From assembly GCA_963718755.1 (NCBI GenBank), contig OY970376.1, positions 372,001 to 436,000 of the forward strand: a stretch of DNA of 64,000 bases. Direction: 5' to 3'. The first letter of the stretch is position 1. Every line of letters starts with the position of its first letter. The notes beneath the pieces are model-generated. The model had not been told where the DNA came from. It saw nothing but the letters and a program-made list of their open reading frames with translations, and did not search any database. Shown here piece by piece: positions 1-6,526 of this stretch. Source of the stretch: VRUE01 sp963718755 (GTDB taxonomy: Bacteria; Actinomycetota; Thermoleophilia; Solirubrobacterales; 70-9). The translations under genes were made by a program, and so were the position numbers.

Positions 1-18
1 GGTGTGCCAGCGGCAGGA

Positions 19-1908
19 TCATCGGCTGGTCCTCGCGCGCAAGCGGGTGGGGGCATGGCGCTCGGTCGCGCGGGGCCGCTGCGAGCCAACCCCGAACGAG
101 AGCCGGTGCAGCGCCCAGGCCAGCAGCGCCAGCAACCCCAGGGCGATCCCGACCACGGTCGAGTAGGCAGCAGCGACGACCAGGGGGTCGCCCCCCGTCT
201 GCTCCCGCTGCAGCAGCTTGTGCTCGTCGCGGAAGCTGCGAGTGAAGCTCGCTGAGGCGGGGATTTCGCCAACCGGGATCGCCGCATCACGGGGCAGGTA
301 GATCGGCAGCGCCGTCAACGAGCTGCCCTTGTGCAGGCGGATCATCGTCTTCCAATTGCCCGATACGGGGATCGGATCGGCCGTCCGGTAGCGACCGGGC
401 CCGGTTCGCTCCAAGCGGGAGATGATGAGGCCGCCGCCCTGCCAGGCGGTGACGTCGAACCACTCCGCGTCCTCCGCCGCGGAGGCCGGGCGAACGTCGA
501 CCGTCGCCTGCACCTGGCTGCCAGCCGAACCGGCGACCTCGTGCAGGACGACCCGCGCGCTCACCCCCTCATCCACGGGCGTGTAGAGGGCGAAGCCAAC
601 CATGACCGCGAGCGAGGCGGCGGCGCAGGCCGCAGCGGCGCGCAGCCGCGGCTGGCGCACGCCGCCCTCGACCGAGAGGCGGGCGCCGATCCAGGCGCCG
701 ATCGTCGCCCCCGCCATCGCCGCGAGGAAGCCGACGATCGCCCCCTCCGGGAAGAAGGCGGACGGCCAGGGCAAGGGCATCCAGACGTGGGACCAGGCCC
801 ACTCGGCGGCGAGGCCGATGGTTCCGATGCCGACACCCGACCAGAGGCCGAAGCGCAGCGGCTGCTTGGTCGAAACCCGCAGCGCGACCGTCTCGACCGC
901 CAGGGCCTCGACCACGTAGAGGGGGAAATGCGGCGTCGTCTGCCCAAGCACGGGGCCGATCAGCAGCGAGAGGACTCCGCGCAGCAAGACGAAGAAGGCG
1001 ACCGCGCCGAAAGCCGCCCCGCGCCCGCCGTAGATGCGGGCAAAGACGAGGCCGACACCGGCGGCGAACATCAGCAGCATCGGCTGGAAGACGAGCTGGA
1101 ACTGCGGCACGCCGAAGTCGAACTCCGCCTGGAAGGTCGAGAGGCCGAGCATGAAGCCGCCGGTGAGGGCGACTGCGCGCGCCGTCCGCGTCGAGGGTCG
1201 CTCCGCCCGTGGCTGCTCCATCGACGCGTTCGCGCGCAGTCCCTCGATCGTCAGCACCGCGATCCCCACCAGCGTCATCGCCGCCCCGCCGATCAGCATC
1301 AGGTGGGTCGGCCCCCAGAGCGTCACGTCCTGGCCGAAGAGCCGGTGCCAGACGTCATCGAGGGGAAAGCCGATCAGCGAGAAGACCCCGCAGGCGCAGA
1401 TCAGCACCCCGCCGAGCGGCGCCCACCAGTCGCGGCCGACGCGGACCGCCACCGTGCTGGGGCGCTCGCGCGGCAGCACGATCGCGATGAACCCCGCGGT
1501 GAAGATGCCGAAGAGCCCGACGAGGATGAAGTAGTGCGCCGGGTTGGCGAGCGGGCCGGCGTCGCGCCCGTTGTCGATGTGCAGCGAGATGTCCCAGTAC
1601 ATGCCGAAGAGGGCGACCAGCAGCGAGACCGTCGCGATCGCGGCCGGCAGCGCCGCCCAGCCGGGAAGGCCAGAGCGCCGCTCGGCGAAGGCTCCCAGAC
1701 GCTCCAGCGCCGTCACCCGCCCGTAACGGTGACCGAGGCCGAAGAAGAGGAGCGCAGCGGTGACGAACATCGCCGCGACGGTGGCGATCACGATCTGGCC
1801 CAGCTCCGCCCCACCCGCTGGAGGCGTGGCCGCCTCGGCCGCCTGGGCTGGGGTTGCGAAAGCCGCCAGGGCGGCGATGAGGATGAGCGGTCCGATGCTG
1901 CGCTTCAT
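19..1908 (-). CDS. Polytopic membrane protein of unknown function
   Basis: About 629 residues from an ATG at 1908, preceded on the minus strand by AGGGACCTCCGC. A longer in-frame start at 1962 would run into the divergent operator region, so the inner start is preferred. It begins with a signal-like segment (LILIAALAAFATPAQA), followed by roughly ten hydrophobic segments. A soluble stretch follows around residues 450-570, rich in beta-like pattern and ending in GNWKTMIRLHKG and PIYLPRDAAIPVGEIPA. A last membrane helix lies near the C-terminus. The soluble part recalls exported beta-sandwich domains of the YtkA/CopC kind, but that is only a resemblance. It is divergent from a MerR-type regulator with a shared operator-like region, so control by that regulator is likely. 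I do not recognise the family. Confidence 0.8.
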   Translation of the reverse strand: MKRSIGPLILIAALAAFATPAQAAEAATPPAGGAELGQIVIATVAAMFVTAALLFFGLGHRYGRVTALERLGAFAERRSGLPGWAALPAAIATVSLLVALFGMYWDISLHIDNGRDAGPLANPAHYFILVGLFGIFTAGFIAIVLPRERPSTVAVRVGRDWWAPLGGVLICACGVFSLIGFPLDDVWHRLFGQDVTLWGPTHLMLIGGAAMTLVGIAVLTIEGLRANASMEQPRAERPSTRTARAVALTGGFMLGLSTFQAEFDFGVPQFQLVFQPMLLMFAAGVGLVFARIYGGRGAAFGAVAFFVLLRGVLSLLIGPVLGQTTPHFPLYVVEALAVETVALRVSTKQPLRFGLWSGVGIGTIGLAAEWAWSHVWMPLPWPSAFFPEGAIVGFLAAMAGATIGAWIGARLSVEGGVRQPRLRAAAACAAASLAVMVGFALYTPVDEGVSARVVLHEVAGSAGSQVQATVDVRPASAAEDAEWFDVTAWQGGGLIISRLERTGPGRYRTADPIPVSGNWKTMIRLHKGSSLTALPIYLPRDAAIPVGEIPASASFTRSFRDEHKLLQREQTGGDPLVVAAAYSTVVGIALGLLALLAWALHRLSFGVGSQRPRATERHAPTRLRARTSR

Positions 1909-1949
1909 GCGGAGGTCCCTTCTGATCGTGCGTCGCGGTCGGTTTGTCA

Positions 1950-1997
1950 TTACCTCATACATGGTTACCTCAAACGAGGTTACATGCTTTAGGTAAG
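1950..1997. promoter_or_regulatory. Divergent promoter/operator with inverted repeats
   Basis: TTACCTCATACATG at 1950-1963 is matched in inverted orientation by CATGCTTTAGGTAA at 1983-1996. Between them lies GTTACCTCAAACGAGGTTAC (1964-1983), itself a near-palindrome. MerR-family proteins bind dyads inside divergent promoters, and the regulator starts at 2007. The site probably controls both the regulator and the membrane protein. No experimentally known operator is matched. Confidence 0.55.
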
Positions 1998-2006
1998 ATC
2001 GGACGT

Positions 2007-2771
2007 ATGGAGAAGGGAGCCCAGGCGGGTCGGAGCGCAGCGGACGAGGCGGCGATGACGGTGGAGCAGCTCGCCTACGAGACCGGGATGTCGGTGCGCA
2101 ACATCCGCAACCACCAGTCGCGCGGCCTCCTCCCCCCGCCCGAGGTGAGGGCGCGCACCGGCTACTACGGCCCCGAACACGTCGCTCGCCTGCGCCTGAT
2201 CCAGGAGATGCAGGCCGAGGGCTTCAAGCTCAGCGCGATCTCGCGCCTGATCGGCGAGCACGGCGCCGACGCCGATCGCTTCGTCGGCCTGCGCCAGGCA
2301 GTGACCGCCCCCTTCGCCGACGAGGCCCCGGAGGTGCTCAGCCGCGAGGAGCTGATCGAGCGGTTCGAAGTCGACGACGACCGGCTCCTGACCAAGGCCC
2401 AGAAGCTCGGGCTGCTGATCGACCTCGGCGACGAACGCTACGAAGCGCCAAGCCCGGCGCTGCTGCGGGCGGCCGAGGAAGTGCTGAAGATGGGCATCGC
2501 CCTCCCGGCTGCGCTCGCGGCGATCGAGAAGTTGAACCGGAACTCGCACTCGGCCGCGCGCACCTTCGTCGACCTCTTCCTCGACGAACTCTGGAAGCCC
2601 TTCGACGAGGCCGGGCGACCCGACGAGGAGTGGCCGCAGATCATCCAGTCGATCGAACGGCTCCGCCCGCTGGCGGTCGAGGCCCTCGTCGCGACCTTCC
2701 GCATGACCCTGACCGAGGAAGTGGAGAAGGCCTTCGGCGAAGTGCTCGAACGCCGCAAGTCGAAGAAGTAA
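2007..2771 (+). CDS. MerR-family transcriptional regulator
   Basis: 254 residues from the ATG at 2007, chosen because an earlier in-frame ATG at 1944 lies upstream of and through the operator repeats. The N-terminal winged helix-turn-helix is clear: the segment MTVEQLAYETGMSVRNIRN is followed by a GLLPPPEVR wing and the TGYYGPEHVARLRLIQEMQ helix typical of MerR proteins. The remaining 170 residues are helical and acidic, with no cysteine cluster suggesting a metal sensor, so the effector is unknown. It is divergent from the membrane protein at 19-1908 and likely autoregulates through the intervening repeats. A YihY-family gene follows 30 bp downstream and may be co-transcribed. Confidence 0.9.
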   Translation: MEKGAQAGRSAADEAAMTVEQLAYETGMSVRNIRNHQSRGLLPPPEVRARTGYYGPEHVARLRLIQEMQAEGFKLSAISRLIGEHGADADRFVGLRQAVTAPFADEAPEVLSREELIERFEVDDDRLLTKAQKLGLLIDLGDERYEAPSPALLRAAEEVLKMGIALPAALAAIEKLNRNSHSAARTFVDLFLDELWKPFDEAGRPDEEWPQIIQSIERLRPLAVEALVATFRMTLTEEVEKAFGEVLERRKSKK

Positions 2772-2801
2772 CAGGATTCGATCGGCGGCCCGGCGGGCAG
2801 T

Positions 2802-3731
2802 GTGGGTCTGATGAGCCAACTCGACACCGGCCTCCTCGCGACGCTGAAGCGGACCGCGAGCGAGTTCATGGAGGACAACCTCACCGACTGGGCGGCCGCG
2901 CTCACCTACTACGGTCTGCTCGCGCTCTTCCCCGCCCTGATCGCGATGGTCTCGCTGATCGGCCTGGTCGGCGACCCGAAGAGCACGACCTCGACCCTGA
3001 CCGAAATCATCACCGAAATTGGCCCCGAATCGGCGGCGGAGACCTTCTCCGGGCCGATCGAATCGATCGCCTCCAGTCGCGGCACCGCGGGCGTTGCCCT
3101 CATCGCCGGCTTGGCGGTGGCGCTGTGGTCGGCCTCGGGCTACGTCGGCGCCTTCATCCGCGCCTCGAACGTGATCTACGAGACGCGCGAGGGGCGGCCG
3201 TTCTGGAAGCTGCGCCCGCTGCAGCTCGGCGTGACCCTGGTGATGATCGTCCTGATGGCGCTGCTCTCGCTGGGGCTGGTCCTCACCGGGCCGGTAGTCG
3301 AGGCGGTGGCGGACCCGATCGGGCTCAGCAGCGCCGCGGTCACCGTCTGGAACATCGCCAAGTGGCCGGTGATGATCGCGGTCTTCCTGCTCATGGTCGC
3401 CGTCCTCTACTACGCCTCGCCGAACGTGAGGCTGCGCGGCTTCAAATGGGTGACGCCGGGGAGCGTGGTGGCGATCGTCGTCTGGGCGATCGCCTCGGCC
3501 GCCTTCGCCTTCTACGTCGCCAACTTCGGCTCCTACGACAAGACCTACGGCACGCTCGGCGGCCTCGTCGCCCTACTCGTCTGGTTCTGGATCAGCAACG
3601 TCGCGATCCTCTTCGGCCACCAGCTGAATGCCGAGCGCGAGCGCAGCCTCGAGATCGAAGAGGGCCGGCCGCGAGCGGAGCGCGAGATCCAGCTGGAGCC
3701 ACGCAGCGAGCCCAAGGATCAAAGAACCTGA
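2802..3731 (+). CDS. YihY/BrkB-family inner membrane protein
   Basis: About 309 residues with six predicted membrane helices and the family signatures DWAAALTYYGLLALFPALIA near the N-terminus, LWSASGYVGAFIRASNVIYE in the middle, and YGTLGGLVALLVWFWISNVAILFG near the end. The family was once misnamed ribonuclease BN and is now treated as a transporter-like membrane protein of unknown substrate. The C-terminus is a charged cytoplasmic tail. The start is GTG at 2802 or ATG at 2811; neither has a strong Shine-Dalgarno. It lies 30 bp after the MerR gene on the same strand. Confidence 0.9.
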   Translation: MGLMSQLDTGLLATLKRTASEFMEDNLTDWAAALTYYGLLALFPALIAMVSLIGLVGDPKSTTSTLTEIITEIGPESAAETFSGPIESIASSRGTAGVALIAGLAVALWSASGYVGAFIRASNVIYETREGRPFWKLRPLQLGVTLVMIVLMALLSLGLVLTGPVVEAVADPIGLSSAAVTVWNIAKWPVMIAVFLLMVAVLYYASPNVRLRGFKWVTPGSVVAIVVWAIASAAFAFYVANFGSYDKTYGTLGGLVALLVWFWISNVAILFGHQLNAERERSLEIEEGRPRAEREIQLEPRSEPKDQRT

Positions 3732-3744
3732 GCGCTGCATCGAG

Positions 3745-3818
3745 CGGGGCAGCCAGGACTCGAACCTGGAATCGCCGGTTTTGGAGACCGGTGCCTTAGC
3801 CAGTTGGGCCACTGCCCC
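3745..3818 (-). tRNA. tRNA-Trp (anticodon CCA)
   Basis: On the minus strand the acceptor arms are GGGGCAG and CTGCCCC. The anticodon stem CCGGT/ACCGG closes the loop CTCCAAA with anticodon CCA. The T-arm GGTTCGAGTCC is intact. The 3' CCA is not encoded; the discriminator is G. Confidence 0.93.
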
Positions 3819-3834
3819 TTGGCGGCGAATTCTA

Positions 3835-3917
3835 TGCGGGCGGAGGGACTCGAACCCCCAAGCTCTTGCGAGCACCGGCACCTAAAGCCGGCGTGTTTCC
3901 CATTTCACCACGCCCGC
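3835..3917 (-). tRNA. tRNA-Leu (anticodon UAG)
   Basis: Class II tRNA with a long variable arm (GCTCGCAAGAGC). The acceptor stem pairs GCGGGCG with CGCCCGC, and the anticodon loop TTTAGGT carries TAG. It lies 16 bp from tRNA-Trp on the same strand and is probably co-transcribed with it. The 3' CCA is not encoded. Confidence 0.92.
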
Positions 3918-3976
3918 ATCAGGTCTGATTGTAGATAGAGGGCAGAAAGAACCTTGCTATCTGACCAGCCCCGATA

Positions 3977-3998
3977 GAGTCGAACATATGTTCGACTC
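3977..3998. promoter_or_regulatory. Perfect LexA (SOS) box
   Basis: A 22-bp perfect palindrome whose core TCGAACATATGTTCGA fits the Gram-positive/mycobacterial LexA consensus GAAC-N4-GTTC with extended arms. It ends 18 bp before the GTG of the LAGLIDADG-type pseudogene and is the only good candidate operator for it. Confidence 0.75.
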
Positions 3999-4016
3999 GT
4001 CTGGACGAGGGTATCC

Positions 4017-4782
4017 GTGAGATCCCACCGAGAATTCCTCGCTGTCGGAAATCTTGTGCGATGCGGCTGCAACGACAGCGAGATCTCGCGGAGAACGGGA
4101 ATACCACGACGAACTGTCTCGGACTGGCGACGAGGCAAATGCCGGAGCGGGAGGCGCAATCGGGGCCCGCAGGACTATCGCTGCCGCGAAACACATGACT
4201 TCTCGGAACTGCGTACCCCGCAATATGCGTATCTCCTGGGCATGTACCTTGGGGACGGCTGCATCAGCGCCGCTCGGCGCGGTGTCTTCTGTATGCGCAT
4301 CGTGCTCGATGCGTCCTATCCCGGAATCATTGCTGAGTGCTGTGCAGCACTGGAAGCGGGTTTTTCCAAGCAAGACCGCACACGCAGCCAAGCGGCGCAC
4401 CAGCAACTGCTTCGAGGTATCGATGTACTCGAAGCACTGGCCATGCCTCTTTCCGCAGCACGGCCCCGGCCGCAAGCATCTTCGGCCCATACGCTTGGTC
4501 GAATGGCAGCAGATGATCGTCGAGGCGAATCGCAAACCGTTCATCAGGGGCCTCATCCATAGCGACGGCACGCGGATCATCGCCACCGAGCGCAAGGGCT
4601 CTTACGTGCGGCAGGCGCCCCGATACGCCTTCAGCAACAAGTCCGAGGGACATCAAGCAGCTGTTCTGCGAGAGCTGCGACGCCATCGGCGTCCGCTGGA
4701 CCCGCCCTCGGATTGCCAAATCGCGATCTATCGCAAGGCTTCGGTCGCGCTCCTTGACGAGTTCGTCGGTCCAAAGCAGTAG
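4017..4782 (+). pseudogene. LAGLIDADG endonuclease-like HTH protein, frameshifted
   Basis: From GTG 4017 the reading frame gives a helix-turn-helix (NDSEISRRTGIPRRTVSDWR) and a LAGLIDADG-type block (AYLLGMYLGDGCIS). Conserved sequence then jumps frame near 4358-4365 (FPSKTAHAAKRR, SKHWPCLFPQHGPGRKH, LIHSDGTR, RYAFSNKSE). It jumps again near 4645-4650 (DIKQLFCESCDAIGVRWTRP) and back near 4703-4712 (QIAIYRKASVALLDEFVGPK). So at least three single-base-scale indels separate segments of one ancestral protein of about 250 residues. From memory, this HTH plus LAGLIDADG architecture is common in actinobacteria. GC is lower than in flanking genes, and it sits between a tRNA cluster and a small membrane protein, consistent with an acquired and decaying element. 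Confidence 0.8.
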
Positions 4783-4819
4783 CCCAAAACACGCCGCTTA
4801 ACGAGCGGCCAATGCCGCA

Positions 4820-5380
4820 GTGTCGCTCTTAGATTCTATGATCGACGGCGTGGCGGTAGGAGAGGTAACGCCGGGGTACGAGCTCTGGCACCCGAATCGG
4901 GAGAAGGCCGATGTGATCACGACGAAATTCGTGGTCGCCTTTCTGATGCTCGCAACCGCGGTGATCGCCGCTCTGGTGACCATCGGCGGCTTCTCGCTGC
5001 TCAGCGGCGGCAGCGGCATGGGCCTCCTCTGCCTGATCTTCGCCGTGCTCTACGCCTTCTTCTCCTTCCTGGTCTGGCGCTGGAGCCGGGGGATCCTCCC
5101 CGTCGCTGCCTCGCTCTCGACGATCCTGGCGATCTTCTGCGCGGTCGGCGCCAACAGCTGGTTCGCCCGCGACAAGGCCGGCTTCGAAGAGGGGCTGATC
5201 CCGGTCTCGCTGATCGGGCTGCTGGTCATCATCCTCACGCTGCTCCAGATCATCCTGATCGTCGCCTGCTTCTACGGCTTCAGCCAGGACTGGCACGTCG
5301 AGGAGGAGCGGCCCATCGGCTCCGGCGAGGACTACGGCGCCGGCGCCCCGCCGGACAGGGACGCCCCCCAGCCCGCCTGA
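4820..5380 (+). CDS. Small membrane protein, four helices
   Basis: Up to 186 residues with four hydrophobic segments (around FVVAFLMLATAVIAALVTIG, LLCLIFAVLYAFFSFLVW, VAASLSTILAIFCAVGA, and VSLIGLLVIILTLLQIILIV) and an acidic C-terminal tail. The start is uncertain: GTG 4820, ATG 4838, or GTG 4913. The last is preceded by GGGAGAAGG at good spacing and would place the first helix at the N-terminus. I do not recognise a family. It stands alone between the frameshifted pseudogene and a long hairpin. Confidence 0.65.
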   Translation: MSLLDSMIDGVAVGEVTPGYELWHPNREKADVITTKFVVAFLMLATAVIAALVTIGGFSLLSGGSGMGLLCLIFAVLYAFFSFLVWRWSRGILPVAASLSTILAIFCAVGANSWFARDKAGFEEGLIPVSLIGLLVIILTLLQIILIVACFYGFSQDWHVEEERPIGSGEDYGAGAPPDRDAPQPA

Positions 5381-5383
5381 GGA

Positions 5384-5488
5384 CCTGGCGGCGCCGGACC
5401 AAGCAGCGCAAGGACGCAGGGAGGCCGAATAGCAGCGCTATTCGGTCGACCGAGGACGCTGCGATGCGCAGTGTCCGCCGCCGCCAGG
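5384..5488. repeat. Long imperfect palindrome (105 bp)
   Basis: CCTGGCGGCGCCGGAC at 5384-5399 pairs with GTCCGCCGCCGCCAGG at 5473-5488 with one mismatch. The centre is a perfect 9-bp stem CCGAATAGC/GCTATTCGG around a 3-nt loop (5425-5445), with partly paired sequence between. It lies directly after a membrane-protein gene and before tRNA-Leu(CAA). It could be a terminator, a structured RNA or a MITE-like repeat. Confidence 0.6.
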
Positions 5489-5491
5489 CGA

Positions 5492-5576
5492 TGCCGGAGG
5501 TGGGACTCGAACCCACAAGCCCATAAAGGGCAATCGATTTTGAGCCGATCGCGTATGCCAATTCCGCCACTCCGGC
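5492..5576 (-). tRNA. tRNA-Leu (anticodon CAA)
   Basis: Class II tRNA on the minus strand. The acceptor pairs GCCGGAG with CTCCGGC, the anticodon loop CTCAAAA carries CAA, the variable arm is TGCCCTTTATGGGCT, and the T-arm is GGGTTCGAGTCCC. The discriminator is A. It is bracketed by two palindromic repeats. Confidence 0.92.
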
Positions 5577-5605
5577 GCGGGGCCGAACGATAGACCGCCG
5601 GGCGC

Positions 5606-5644
5606 GGTCGAGGTTTGAACCGCATACCGGATCAAACCTCGACC
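5606..5644. repeat. Palindromic repeat, family shared with 25935-25981
   Basis: GGTCGAGGTTTGA (5606-5618) and its exact reverse complement (5632-5644) flank a 13-nt loop. The same arms, with a different but also pairable loop, recur at 25935-25981. It is intergenic and lies upstream of the MBL hydrolase gene. Confidence 0.75.
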
Positions 5645-5680
5645 ACGGGTCGTGGGCCCGGCACTAGACTGCGCCGCGGG

Positions 5681-6526
5681 ATGCGGGTGCACCACCTCAA
5701 CTGCGGCTCGTTCTGCCCTCACGGGCGGCGTTTGATCAACGGCGATGGTGGGTTGCTGGAGCGCGGCAGCGTCATCTGCCACTGCCTGGCCATCGAGACG
5801 AACGAGGGCCTGGTCCTGGTCGACACCGGCTTCGGGCTGGAGGACGCGCGCAACCCCGGCCAGCTCGGTGGAGCCTTCCGATTGATGATGAACCCGCGGC
5901 CGCAGGAGGAGACGACGGCGCTGCGACAGCTTGAAGCGCTCGGCTTCGCAGCCGGCGACGTGCGGCACATCACCACCACCCACCTCGACCTCGACCACGC
6001 CGGAGGCCTTCCCGACTTCCCCCAGGCGGAGGTCCACCTGCTCGGCGCCGAGCTGGAGGCCGCCCTCCACCCCGCCCTCAGCGACAAGCTGCGCTACATC
6101 GGCGGCGCCCACTGGAAGCACGGGCCGAACTGGGTCAGGCACGAGGGCGGTGGCGATGAGTGGTTCGGCTTCGACGGGATCCGCATCCTGCCCGGCATCG
6201 ATGCCGAGGTTCTGCTGATCCCGTTGCTCGGCCACTCGCTGGGCCACACCGGGGTCGCGATCAAGCGCGACGATGGCTGGCTCCTGCACTGTGGCGACTC
6301 CTACTTCAACCACGGCGAGATGCAGATGCCGCCGAGTTGCCCACCCGTGCTGCGCTTCTTCCAGAACATGACCGCATCTGACAACAGGGCGCGCAAGTCC
6401 AACCAGGAGCGCCTGCGCGAGCTCGCCGGCCGCCACGGCGACGAGATCACCCTGTTCTGCGCACACGACCCGCATGAGCTGGAGCGCGAGCAGGCCAAGG
6501 CGGCCGTCGCGGCCGCCGCCGGGTGA
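5681..6526 (+). CDS. MBL-fold metallo-hydrolase (lactonase-like)
   Basis: 281 residues from ATG 5681. An earlier in-frame ATG at 5615 lies inside the palindromic repeat and is not preferred. Metal-binding motifs are complete: THLDLDHAGG (HxDxDH variant), HSLGHTGV, HCGDSYF and a C-terminal CAHDPHE. The spacing is typical of the quorum-lactonase/AttM-like branch of the metallo-beta-lactamase superfamily. The substrate is unknown; an ester, lactone or thioester is plausible. The stop overlaps the GTG of acetoacetate-CoA ligase by four bases, so the two are translationally coupled and probably act in one pathway. Confidence 0.9.
   Translation: MRVHHLNCGSFCPHGRRLINGDGGLLERGSVICHCLAIETNEGLVLVDTGFGLEDARNPGQLGGAFRLMMNPRPQEETTALRQLEALGFAAGDVRHITTTHLDLDHAGGLPDFPQAEVHLLGAELEAALHPALSDKLRYIGGAHWKHGPNWVRHEGGGDEWFGFDGIRILPGIDAEVLLIPLLGHSLGHTGVAIKRDDGWLLHCGDSYFNHGEMQMPPSCPPVLRFFQNMTASDNRARKSNQERLRELAGRHGDEITLFCAHDPHELEREQAKAAVAAAAG

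Noticed and set aside
2802..3731. Ribonuclease BN annotation for the YihY protein.
   Set aside because: The family name is historical; the true RNase BN is a different, metallo-beta-lactamase protein.
4017..4782. Programmed frameshifting in the LAGLIDADG-type gene.
   Set aside because: Three switches in different directions, at three separate runs and without a slippery heptamer or downstream pseudoknot I could see, fit decay or sequencing error better.
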